A stretch of 64,000 nucleotides of DNA, taken from positions 5,208,001 to 5,272,000 of the forward strand of contig OZ020258.1 of NCBI GenBank assembly GCA_963971285.1, written 5' to 3'. Position 1 is the stretch's first letter. Every line of letters begins with the position of its first letter. The position numbers and the translations under genes were made by a program. Positions 1 through 10,729 of the stretch are shown here, in pieces. Origin of the DNA: Astropecten irregularis (lineage: Eukaryota; Echinodermata; Asteroidea; Paxillosida; Astropectinidae). A model generated the notes under the pieces. It was not told where the DNA came from. It ran no database searches and saw nothing but the letters and a program-made list of their open reading frames with translations.

Positions 1-67
1 AGGCTGTGCCTGATTATTCCACCCCTACCCCGTACCCTGGACTTTTGTCAACATAAGCTAGACTCAC

Positions 68-3000
68 TTGTTGAGCTTGTGTGGTTGCGATGAGAGTACC
101 CAAATTCTGAGGGACCGCAGCGGCCGCAGCCCCAGTCGCTGGAGAAGCCGCAGCCTGGTTCTGAGCCAGCTGGAAATAGTACTGAACCTGCTCTGGCATC
201 ATAGCTGCTTGCTGTACTTGTCCATCCTAGTAGCAAGAAGACAAAAACACACAAAGTCAAATCAATTTCATCTTGTACACAGATTTACTTTGGGGGTCAA
301 AGGTCATTTCACTGCAGTGAGGGGAAAATTAATACCCGGCAGTGTTTCCCCTGCCTATTAAATTGTGAGGCGGCCAGCCTCACGGTTTTTGGGGACCGCC
401 TCGCACATTTTTTGCCAACACTGCCGCCTCACGCTCACAGAAACAAAAATAATATTTTTTTATTACACAATAAGCTGAAAATTACAGAAATGTTTAATAA
501 TCTTTATAAAAACACCAACATTACGCTTAAAAGCGGAAGATGAAAGCGCGTGTTTGGTGGACTTTATCGAATTTTTTTGAACAAATAAATGGAGGAATTC
601 TTTTCGACATTGAGTTTTAGTCATTTTTACCTCAAATTAGCTAGGAATGGAAATCTTCCACGATCCACGCACGGTGCATGGCTGCTCATTTTGCTTGCGC
701 CAAAAACTCGCCACCGAGAGAATCCTTAGGATGGTGATTGGTGAATTAAATCACGCTGAGTTAACGCACCTCCATGGTTAACGCATGGTTAACGTAAGCA
801 AGATTTGTTAGCTACTGTTTTCGTACATGTTTTCTCGAAAAGTTGTGGGTGAATTACAAAAATGCACAAAGAATGTACAAGCATAATGGATCAGAAAACA
901 ATTAGTTTATGATCTAGGAGTAGAGGTACAATGTAGGTGCCGCAATTTTTCACCAAAAAGTCACCTATGATACTGATAGTTGTTGTTTTCAAAACCCATA
1001 GCGTTACGGCACCCCGAAAAGTGACAGCTAGTGCTTGGCTCACCGTGATGGAGCCTTATCGTTCTCGCATAGCCTACATTTTTCCAACATGTTTGCGTGA
1101 CCAGACTTAAAGGTTACGAGGTGTGTCAATTCATTATTTGGTGTTTAAAATTCAATTTGTGACTAAATTGTAGGCCCCTTAACACTACCTAAACAGTAAA
1201 GGTAAATAATATTATTCCATATGTGGACTTGTTTTGGTTTTCATTTATTTGTATCATTCTTAAAAAAGAATTTTTTTTTTAATTAACATAAAAAAAACAA
1301 CAAGAATATAGGATCAGTGTTAAAAACCAATTCAAAACAAAAGCAAACATTACATGATGTAGGTACTGTATATAAACTGAGTTCTTAAGAAGTGGGCCCT
1401 GGACATCGCGCGGTAAGGGCTTCGCGCGTCGTGGCGCCGGGTCCATACCCAGAAAAATTTCATTTACCACCTCACGGCTACCAGCAACCCAGGGGAAACA
1501 CTGATACCCCATGTGTAACATAAGCAAAGGTACTGTCTACTTCTCATTTTAAACTATTAAGTGCATAATATTGGGGTGGTTCAGGACTTCAATAGCAAAA
1601 AATAGCACCGAACCTCAGACAAACATTGCAAACGTGTGGTGAGCGGGGGTGTGTGTGCGCGTACATGCATGGTGTGACATCATTAGTGCGGAACGCTATT
1701 CACAAAGCACTAAGAGCCTGTTGGTTTCAGACACGAGATCAGTGATCCTGCGCCCAAAAGTTACTCTACAGTCGCAGGCAGGATACACTAAAATGGGATC
1801 CGGATCAGCAGGATCACCAGATCACTGATCTCATGCCTGAAACAAACAGGCCCTATGACTAATCTTAGGGGCCGTCCATAAAGTACGTACGCACGTCTTT
1901 TTTTGACCCCCCCTCCCCCTCTATACGCATGGCGTACGCAATGGTCCCAACCCCCCCTCCCCCACTGTACGCATACGCCTTTCACATTAGGTTTTTCACT
2001 TCTCGCGGTACCTTGCTTTAGCATCATTAATATGTCACAATAATCCGGGCCGGTACTGTTATTGGGACGTCACTTTTGAAATGAACACGTTTTTATACAT
2101 TTACAGATGTATTTTACAATTTTTTTAATCATATTGAATAAGAAAAAAGGAAAAAACAAATAAATCCTGGTGCTTTTTCTCGTTGGTTTCCCTCTCTTTA
2201 CCGCGAAATGATTACGCAAATTTTTTATTTGCGTACGGTACGCATTGGCCTGAACCCCCCTCCCCCCCTGTACGCATGGCGTACGCATCGGTAACAACCC
2301 CCCCTCCGTGCGTACGTACTTTATGGACGGCCCCTTAGATGGTTTACAGGGTTTCAACACCCTGTGTCCACTTGTGTCCTGAGCAGAACCTGGTTCTGCA
2401 GAGTCATGTCATCCTTTTTACAGATTCGATGGAGTTTGATTTCATAAGTTATAGCACATTCCTTTTAAAGTAAGAAAATGACACTTTTATTTGAATTTAA
2501 AGGGATTGTACAGAACTGGTTTTTGCGACAAAACTGTTGCTGACAGTGAAAGCACATTATGTAATCCATCATATACCTTAACTGACACACCTGATGTTTT
2601 CTCCTATCATGACCATTGTACTGTGTGAGTTTTATGTGAATCTGTGATCTTGAAGTGTATTTTGTCTAACCAATTCTGTACCATCCCTTTAAAGGGAAAA
2701 AGTGTGCTCCCAAAATAGCCAATAATAGTCAGCGCATCTAGCTGTATTACAGCAAAACACATTTTTACAATCCTCGCCAAGACCTTGTGGTTGGCTGACC
2801 CCCATACATAAGCTCCGCCCACATTAGGCACTTACCGCCCTCTTGGTTGTCTTCAGCTCATCTCTCGGTACGATGTCAATGAGAAAGTCAAACTGGTCGT
2901 ACTTAGTTATTGCCATGGCGATATCATTCCTCTGTTCAGAGAAAAAACGGATAAAGAACCTCGTGAATTGGCAGAGAAGCACATCGATGCAGTAAACAAG

Positions 3001-5693
3001 TTCATATCAAGACGCCTCAGCGTTATGAGGGTCTGATTTTTCTATCTTTACTGGATCTTTCTCAAAGACTAACATGACAAGAGGACAAGAACATGCAAGT
3101 GAAAATACACATAAATGGATGAGACCATGGGTGTCGATCCCAGGGGGATGGGGGGATATATTCCCCGCCAATATTTGAGGTGGGGGGATGGCGTGTATTA
3201 TCATCCCCCCAAATATTCTGTGGTTGAAATTAGTTTATTGTATAGAAATATTACATGATCCTTCTTGTTTTTTAGTCTTCGCAGTGAATTTATTCTATGT
3301 TTAATTCTTCTGAATATCGTTTTTAAATGGTCTAAAATGTGACATTTCACCTCTGTTTTTATTTTAAAAGTCCCTGGTTTGGGAGGGAGTATCACCCCTC
3401 CCACAGCCTCCCCCTTCGCTCCCTTGCATAGGACACCAAATCACTAATCATCCCACCCAAATCAAGAAAAAAAAATTGACACCAGTGGATGAGACAATCT
3501 GAACAAAGCTGGGGACAGAGTGACCAGGGAAACAAGGAAAGCCGGAAAGGCAGGGAAACCACAAAGAGAGGATAGAGGTGGGGAAGTGTGGTCAGGGGAA
3601 GCAAAGGAGATAAAGGGGTGTTGGAGGGGTGGGAAAATTCAGGGTAGATGAAATATTCACAGATCATTGTTTTAATAATGCATTGTGGAGATTACATTGA
3701 TTGGGATAAATGCTCTCTACCAAAGAGCAACAAGACAAGTAGTAATCCTTTAGAAACAAAATATAATAGGACAAGTGGGGACTAATGGTTTGGCATGTCA
3801 AACTCAAGGTCTTGTAGTCAATCTACAGATTGTGGGTTCGAATCCAGCCATGGGCTAACGGTGCTTGCGTCCTTGGACAAGACAATTTGTCACATATTGC
3901 TCCTTTTCACCCAGGTGTAAATGGGTACCTGCAAGGGTAGAGATGGCTTTGTGGTTTGATTAGCCTACTTTGCACTTATAGCAGCCGGGGCTGTACACTC
4001 CACAGGGAGTTGAGATGGTTTCAGGAATGTAAATTATTTCCTGATAACCAGGGATAATATTATGAAAAGCGCATGTACAGGATCTTTTGATTATGCGCTA
4101 TATCAAGTCACATATTATTATTATTATTATTATTACAATTCTTAACAAAAAATCACCTGCAATGTGCGCCTTTTGTTGTCTTCTGTATGTAACCAAGCCC
4201 TGAGAGAAAGTTCCGCAATAAACATTTCAGCTGCTTTGGAGAAGAGTACAGGCGCTTCGGCACTTATCATCTAAGGAAAGAAAAAAAGACATTGAAACAC
4301 ACTCCACTCAAATTTAACTAATTTTCATTGAAAAGTGAACAAAAAATAATTGACTGGGGTGGGATTCGATTCAGCAACCTCAGCGTACCGACGCTCTACC
4401 AACTGAGCTATCTAGTCCTATGTTGGTGGTGTCCCTAATAGTCAATTGTCTTTGTTTGTTTGGCAGGCAGAATTCATATAAAACCACTCACATACCGCTA
4501 TCAATTTTGTAAACTCGCTCACCTCTAAAAAATCCACTTACTACATTAAATGTAGTGAGCGGGTAAGTGTTAATTTTGAGCCCTACACACTGTGTCAAAT
4601 CAATGGTAATTCTATGAGATTTACAATTAGGCTAGTATGATGGGTAAACACTGACATAAGACTGAAACATAAAAGTGAGCAAATTTGAAAATCGTAATGG
4701 ATATCAAATACAATAAAAAAAATGTACTTTAATATCTGTTGTCACGTGATGTGGTCAACAGTAGAGATCGTGAGGTTTCGTATGCAAACATGGCAAACTG
4801 CAATACTTCATCAGACAATGGCAGTAGATGGTACATCGCCATGCACCTTGGATCCTCCGGCATCGGATATAACGAGCACGGACATGTCTACTGCCAGCGC
4901 CTGGTGAAGTATTGTAGTTTGCATACGAAACGTCACAATCTCTACTGTTGACCACATGTTGACAAGGTACATTTGATTTCATTCATGACTGAAACAGTTC
5001 AATCAATTACCTTGACTTCCTCGTCCAGCTTCATGATCTTCTTGATTCTTGCCAGTGGCAGTTCCTGAGTTTTGAAATCGCTCTGTAATTAAAAAAAAAC
5101 CAAGGGCCCTTTGTCTGTTAGCTCCTGTACTTCTCCAGTTTATTCTTTGTTTTGATCCTTCAGTAATTCTTGTATTTGTTTTGGTCTTTAAGTTAAGTAG
5201 AATTTGTTTTTATAATGTCTTTATATGATCTGTTAACATTATAGGAGAGCCTCTTGACAGTGATTTGGTTCGCTTTTAGGCAATCCTCAGGGGTGTTTTC
5301 GGTTTGTTCCTGTTGTTAATGTCTTGAATGTAATATCATGTTGTGTGTACTGCTGTTTTCCTGAGATATGAAATGAAATGAAAAATGACAAGATATTGTA
5401 ATGTAAGGTTGAAAGAAAAGGGTTATTCATCGATGTGGTTATAAACAAAGAAAAACAGGTGATCACGCGATGTTGTGTCGCATGGTAGCAACGTTTCGGA
5501 TTCTGGTACTGCTAGCCATCATCAGGCTACTGAATGCTACAGTGTCTGTTATATCCTATTGGCCAACGTCTGTGTTCACCGTACATGTACGTACATATTT
5601 CATGTTGTTGATGTTGTCCGTCTGAGTAAGCCAGAAGCTCTCATGGGCCTGCAGTGCCGATGAGGGGTCTTCAGATGACGGCGTTTCCTCCAT
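68..5693 (-). CDS. NFYC: NF-YC, histone-fold subunit of CCAAT-binding factor (N-terminal 180 residues; 3' exons outside window)
   Basis: Coding exons on the minus strand are 5693-5595, 5082-5011, 4270-4157, 2931-2836 and 226-68. All join in phase 0 with GT..AG borders and give 180 residues. The second to fourth exons carry the histone fold, including [46 protein letters not shown] and [20 protein letters not shown], which are near-identical to animal NF-YC. The fifth exon has the conserved VQYYFQLAQ segment and opens the Gln/Ala-rich activation region. NF-YC pairs with NF-YB and recruits NF-YA to bind CCAAT boxes in nuclear promoters. The ATG at 5693 begins [21 protein letters not shown], whose ESFW matches QSFW of vertebrate NF-YC. 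An acceptor-like CTTGTACAG puts the 5' edge of this exon near 5712, so at least one non-coding 5' exon is expected. The donor at 67/68 (GTGAGT) shows that the gene continues to the left. Confidence 0.96.
340..1503. mobile_element. Non-autonomous hAT-like element
   Basis: The ends are 14-bp inverted repeats, CAGTGTTTCCCCTG at 340-353 and CAGGGGAAACACTG at 1490-1503. They are flanked by imperfect 8-bp direct repeats (ATACCCGG / ATACCCCA). An 8-bp duplication and CAG ends are typical of hAT elements. The 1.16 kb interior has no long open frame, so it is non-autonomous. It lies in the NFYC intron between 227 and 2835. Confidence 0.6.
1591..1700. mobile_element. AATAGCG-ended MITE, copy 1
   Basis: A short element with AATAGC...GCTATT ends and the shared core GCACCGAACCTCAGACAAAC. 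It is the same family as 34556-34693, 35351-35488 and 39131-39269. This copy carries TGACATCA where the others have the CRE palindrome TGACGTCA. It sits in an NFYC intron. Confidence 0.6.
1868..2334. mobile_element. PIF/Harbinger-like MITE
   Basis: A 467-bp element with long inverted ends, GGGGCCGTCCATAAAGTACG at the left and its complement at the right, flanked by TTA on both sides. Long C/T-rich and ACGC-rich segments flank an AT-rich centre. A 3-bp TTA duplication fits the Harbinger class. It has no coding capacity and lies in an NFYC intron. Confidence 0.65.
3127..3486. mobile_element. Possible degenerate inverted-repeat element
   Basis: The segment starts GGGTGTCGATCC and ends in a GACACC-like sequence. 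G-rich (GGGGGATGGGGGG) and C-rich stretches mirror each other near the two ends. No clean target duplication was found. It is followed at about 3490-3640 by purine-rich low-complexity sequence. Confidence 0.3.
3785..4137 (+). mobile_element. tRNA-derived SINE with (ATT)n tail
   Basis: The head has a pol III B-box (GGGTTCGAATCC at 3835-3846). The body includes CACCCAGGTGTAAATGGGTACCTG, and a GCGCTATATCAAGTCACATATT end runs into (ATT)n. Minus-strand copies of the same family are at 25672-25940 and, split by an insertion, at 61625-62010. It lies in the NFYC intron between 2932 and 4156. Confidence 0.75.
4318..4420 (-). mobile_element. tRNA-like SINE fragment
   Basis: On the minus strand the A-box-like TAGCTCAGTTGGTAGAGC (4393-4410) is followed by a B-box-like GAATCGAATCCC. 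The acceptor stem does not close over 7 bp and the anticodon arm is poor, so this is tRNA-derived rather than a working tRNA. A decayed relative with the same ATTGAAAA...GAACAAA flank is at 62036-62125. Confidence 0.5.
4737..4969. mobile_element. Foldback (hairpin) MITE
   Basis: Arms of about 60 nt face each other: GTGGTCAACAGTAGAGATCG at the left and its imperfect complement at the right (4938-4960). A second inverted repeat around CAGTAGATGG/CATGTCTACTG lies inside. Being palindromic, it throws up short open frames on both strands, which are not genes. Confidence 0.6.
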
Positions 5694-6021
5694 TCTACGA
5701 CAAAGTATTTACCTGTACAAGAAAAATAATAACCTGCTACGTTTACTTTTAAAAACAAGAGTCAAATGCACAAAATCCCCATCAATAAGATTGCAGTTGC
5801 TAACACATACATTGACAAAGGAATTTTCTCTAAAATCACAATTGAATCAAATGTTCGAATGAAATTCTAAGGCTTTAAACGAACAACCCAAATTTTTTTT
5901 GGCCTTTTAAAAAAAATTTCTACAAGCCTTTTTAACGGAATTTGGCCTTTTGGGCCCATAATCTGATTCTGAGAATTTCAAAATAATACACACATGCCAG
6001 TAGGCCTACATGTACAGCAGT

Positions 6022-6120
6022 CGATTTCACGAAACTTTATGCAGTTGCGTAAGTCCACTTACGCCACAAATTTCGTAGCGTAAGTGGACTTACGCAACTG
6101 CGTAAAGTTTCGTGAAATCG
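6022..6120. mobile_element. Near-perfect hairpin element
   Basis: Arms 6022-6064 and 6078-6120 are almost exact reverse complements around a 13-nt loop. The ends read CGATTTCACGAAAC and GTTTCGTGAAATCG. The termini resemble those of the hairpin at 62776-62924. Confidence 0.6.
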
Positions 6121-6392
6121 GGCACAGGTGTATTTTCAAAACACAACAAAAGAATTGGTTTGAAAATTGAATTTAAATAAAACATAACTGTTAGAACCTC
6201 TCATGTTTCAAATTCTGACGTGATTATTTCACCAGAGTGCAGGTTCTCAATTTTTTTTTAGGGGGGATATTATTTTCCTTAAAAGAAATCCGAGAAAATT
6301 TGAAGATTTATCATAAAAAGAAATAGCGCGGTTAGCAAGATCAAAGCACTGATGAATTTCATGATATTTTTACTCAGACAAATAATATTTGT

Positions 6393-6495
6393 GATGGTTG
6401 CTCTCCGACTATGGTCAGTCAGACCTATATAATAATGATATATCATTATTAGGTCCTATATCATTATTATTAGGTCTGACCATAGACCAACCATC
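6393..6495. repeat. AT-rich inverted repeat
   Basis: CTATGGTCAG..GACCTATA at the left pairs with TAGGTCTGACCATAG at the right, with ATAATGATAT/ATATCATTAT in the centre. GATGGTTG and CAACCATC extend the outer arms. It is probably a small MITE. Confidence 0.45.
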
Positions 6496-6925
6496 ATGGA
6501 GGAACCAAAATCCTGTGAAATTTCAAGTTTTCAACTTATCAATCATTCAATTATTGTGTTCAACTTCAATCATGGTGCTTCAATATGATTTGGCTCGAGC
6601 TATCATGCTATGCCTATGGATGGTGTATGTGTAACTGTTAAGTGTTATGGAGGCAACAAAGAAAATAGAAAATGTTAAGATTGTCAGTTCAGGTCCAATC
6701 ATGCCTATTTGTGGATCTACCAAAATGAATCTACGAATGAAATTTCAATGTCTTCACGATCTCATTTTCTCTTATTGTATCGGATCAAGAGACAGCCCTT
6801 GATTAGTTGAAAGTGCAATTTGTTGCACCCAATCCGCAGCCCTCATCCCAGACAAGCCAGGATCAGCTGGTTCACGGCCGACGCTGCGCATGGCTCACCA
6901 CAGGCGGAGGGCACCAGCGAGCGTA

Positions 6926-7013
6926 CCAATGGGACGACAGGTTGACCAATGGAGACAATGAAAGATGGCGGCGGCCAATCACACAGCAATGGTAAAAGCA
7001 GTCGCCAGCCAAT
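6926..7013. promoter_or_regulatory. Cluster of four CCAAT boxes upstream of NFYC
   Basis: CCAAT pentamers occur on the plus strand at 6926, 6946, 6975 and 7009, in a locally GC-rich stretch, with an AAGATGGCGGC (YY1-type) motif at 6962-6972. No TATA box is evident. This is about 1.2 kb upstream of the NFYC start codon and is the best promoter candidate for that gene's non-coding first exon. The transcription start itself is inferred. A plus-strand transcript is also possible, because ATGGCGGCG is followed by an open run to a GTAAAA donor, but no downstream plus-strand gene was found. Confidence 0.55.
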
Positions 7014-7099
7014 GACAATCTTCCCGCGAACTCTGCCTCGGAAATCGCCTCAGATCCAACCCATAAACGGCCCAAGTTGCCCCCTTAATCCCACTAAAG

Positions 7100-10000
7100 T
7101 GCAAAGCATTTAACATGTGAACTACTGGAGATAGAGATACGGGACAGATTGAAATATTCTTACCCGATTGAAGCTGTTTGTTACTGGAAAAACATCCGAT
7201 CTTTGACGCGACGAGCTCAGCAAATAATACATGTACGGCCGTACGTATGTACGTACAGTACGTATGCGTGTGTACGTGCAGCATATTATGCGTAAACTGG
7301 CATTTTCCATTCTATTGTAGGGGAGTGCAACTAACATAATTAAAAGCACCAAAGAATAACTCGTTGCAATTCGTAAATAATTTCGAATTGAAATCCATTT
7401 TCGTAGATTCTTTTAAGACGAAGTTGTTTTAATAGTATCGAAAAGCTTAATTTACTAACCATCTGTAATCGACTTGTCACTGCTATGAAAATAGGGCACC
7501 CTTAAAATAGTACAAGCTATTTATTGTATTGCATGCATAACGCATTCGCGCACGTACACGTCGCACATGCAATGGTACATGTACACTGTACATGTACATG
7601 TACATGGCGTATATCATAGTTCATACAGTCATGTACAATTAATGTGTATTGTGTGCATAATGTATACAATAATTTGAATAAATACATACAATATTTTCAT
7701 GAATACACATTTCTACACCCCCCCCCCCCCCCCCCCAATTTACAGGCCACCAACGAAAATATCATTACTTGCAGTTGCAACTAGCTAAACACACTTTTAC
7801 CTGTTGTACTAAAATTGGGCAGTCGTGTTCATAGGTGTCAAAATGGACAAACCACGGGAGGTATAAAAATGGACAAACATACCGTTAAGATTTTCAGCCT
7901 GAAATGCTGTATTTTTCCAAAAAATAGTAAAACTTACCAAAAACAGTTATGATCTGCGAGATCAAAACCAGCACCAGACAATTACAATTACCGACCTAAC
8001 AATTGTGCGCAACAATTGCAACAGGTTTTAATTTCTAGTGCTCCCCATGATCAATTGAGCTGAAAATTTCACAGGTTTATATTTATTCAATGACAAATCA
8101 AATTATGATCAGAAAAAAGTATGAGAGTACCTTTAACTTTAAACCAACTTTCAACCTTCGCTTCCAGCTAACATTTAAATAACCAATACAAGTAATAAAT
8201 TGCTGCAAACTGCTCATCAGCCAAAATGACTTTAAAATATATCACTTAGTTAGGAGGGCCTGAGCGTTTCGATACTAGCAGGATTTTTCACAAAAGCTAA
8301 ATAACCAATTAAAAAACCTGCAGGTTGGTTATTCACACACTTAGACTGAGGCTCAAGGATTAGTTCGTCCTTGAAAAGAATAACACAAAAAAGACACCAC
8401 TTTTAAAGTGAATGATTTTTATTTTATCAATAGCTGAAGTACAGAAAGTAAGCAAGCAGAACGTATCCGAATAGTTAAGTACCGACACAATGTACCTGTT
8501 ATATTATTAATACAAGTGAATATATACTCATGATTACTTAGTAACTAGCATAATTATAATTTCCGAAGAAAAATATAGAAAGAAAATAAAGCAGCCCAGA
8601 CAATTTTTTGAAATTTGTTTCGGATATCTACATAATGAGTTATGAAGCGCAATTTCTCTGGAAATCTGAGGAAAAATCCTGAAAATCTGATGGGATTTTA
8701 ATATTGGAAATTGGCACAATCAAAAAACTGAAAAAAAGTCAGACTTTTTTCCAGAGGTTTCCTGGCTTTGTTTCTGCATTGTTTCTGTATTGAATCTTCT
8801 AAGATTGTTTCCAAAGTAAAACTCGCATTGCGTTATTCCACATGCACATATAATGTTGCTTATGTTGCTTGCAACTGGTGTTTACCTTATTTTTTTATTC
8901 ATTAATTTAGTTTTTACTTTTATTTATTTATCTATTTTGTTGCTTTGTCTAAAATCTTGCCAAAAAGCATCTTAGCAGTTCTAATGAAAAATGGGCCTGA
9001 ATGTTTTCAGCTGCGTACGCTTTTTATCGCAACAACATTTCTAATTTCTATTTTATTTTCACAAAAGAAAAAAAAAGATGGTGAAGAAAAAAAGAAAACA
9101 AAACAAAAAACAAGTAAATGCTAGAATCTTGCCCGAGTACATTTTCTACAATGAGCCACAGCAAAAGACTAAACACTACTTCCAGTACTTCCAGTGTTCG
9201 AGAATAAGTGAATATCATTTAGACCGATAGGAGAAATTCATCAAAATGGTCATTTCCAAACTTTCACATTTAGCAACGAATAGACTCTCATGCGTATATC
9301 ATATGTACAAACTATATAGCAAAATAATTCAACCACCACCAAGAAAAAGAGAATTTCATAATTATTTTGTAATTCTTAATTAAATTCTAGTTTATATTAA
9401 TTATTAATATGAAAAAAATACAAGAATGGTCCCTTACATAACTGCAGGACGTTCCTGACTAAATGTTTAGATTCGTTGTCTGGTAAGTTTGACCATAGCC
9501 CGCCCCGGATTAGCTCCTAAGACCAATTCAACAACCTCTCAATTTTCAATAAAAATAATTAAAGTTAGAAAAAACAAATATACCATGTGTAATTTTGTTT
9601 ATCTACCCTTTACCAAAATTAGAAACAAATCTTTTGAACAAAAGGGAAAAAAATGTAAAGGACTGAAATAAAGGCGACAATCAAACAAGTATTAAATCAC
9701 TTTTGGTTGGATAATATTTCTTCCCTAATCCCTATAAATCAAAAATGAAATGGAACTATTTCACACATCCACACACAAGTATAACCAGAGTAAAAATGAC
9801 TCGTAACATCTACATGTGAAAATATGGGTGAATATAATATGGTAAGCAAGATTTGTTGCTAAACCGCTTTCTGAAACTGGACTCTGTAATTTCATATTTT
9901 AAATACTACTCAAATAAAACACAAAATTGCCAAGGCAAATGTGGACTACACCACGCAAAATGTTTCATGCAATATTTACCTTGAAATTTTATTTCTACTG

Positions 10001-10729
10001 CTCCCAATCAATATTCGTTGTGTGGATATCTATGAGATGAGTAAACCCAGTTTTATTTTCCCTCTGTTTTTATTTTCCACAGCAAAGCACATTCTTAGCG
10101 TGCTTAGCATGCACAGCTCACTGATATTGGTCCCTGATGTGTTTCATAGCTGGTCTTGTGGAGAGCGGTTAGCCTACGTGTACAAGTACAGCAATCACAA
10201 ATGAACTCGTAATACCAAAAGATCTTTGCTACCCTAAAGGTTCCTGTTTTTCAATCCGACTTTGATGTTACAATAATTCTTTGTCTGCTACTACTTAGCA
10301 AATGTAATTTTACAGTATAAGTATGACACCAGCAAATCTTTACCTACCAACGCAAAACAACTTCCACATGTATTGTTAAACCCACCCAAACAAAACTAAA
10401 TCTTTCAAACAAAAAAAGCAAAGCACTAAATTGTAACATGGACCTTTAAAGTCAGAACTGTAGGAGATGTTTGTCTCAAATTTAAGTGAGCCAAGAAATG
10501 GCTCGTTTGACATTCAATATTTTATGCAACTGAAACATTAAGCTCAGACACGGAGATCATACATCTTCCAAGCTTAATAACACTTGAGAATTTGTCAATG
10601 ATGCTATTGTATTTTGTATCCTGTTAGTCGTGGAATATGGTTCTGGTACAGAGGATGAGGGTTTGACCAAAAGAAATGTGAAATGAATGATTGCCTTGAC
10701 ATTGAGAGCAGACAAGGGGGACTGACGAT
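7100..10729. other. Non-coding stretch between the NFYC promoter and the LAPTM4 stop codon
   Basis: No supported exon was found. The region is AT-rich, with GTAC-rich runs at 7205-7280 and 7555-7620, a run of 19 C at 7718-7736, a degraded copy of the TTAAAGGT family around 7844-8130, and a dispersed repeat near 8200-8345 (AGGAGGGCCTGAGCGTTTCGAT) with relatives at 15165-15245 and 63100-63205. The part from about 8410 to 10729 could be the long 3' UTR of the LAPTM4 gene, since the complement of AATAAA occurs near 8418. That is inference. Confidence 0.4.

Noticed and set aside
4345-4415. Possible tRNA gene on the minus strand
   Set aside because: A- and B-box-like sequences are present, but the acceptor and anticodon stems do not pair properly and a relative exists at 62036-62125. 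It is better explained as a SINE.
6807-6995. Short plus-strand open frame over the CCAAT cluster, possibly a first exon
   Set aside because: A GTAAAA donor follows ATGGCGGCG, but no downstream plus-strand exon exists before the LAPTM4 gene and the peptide is not recognisable.
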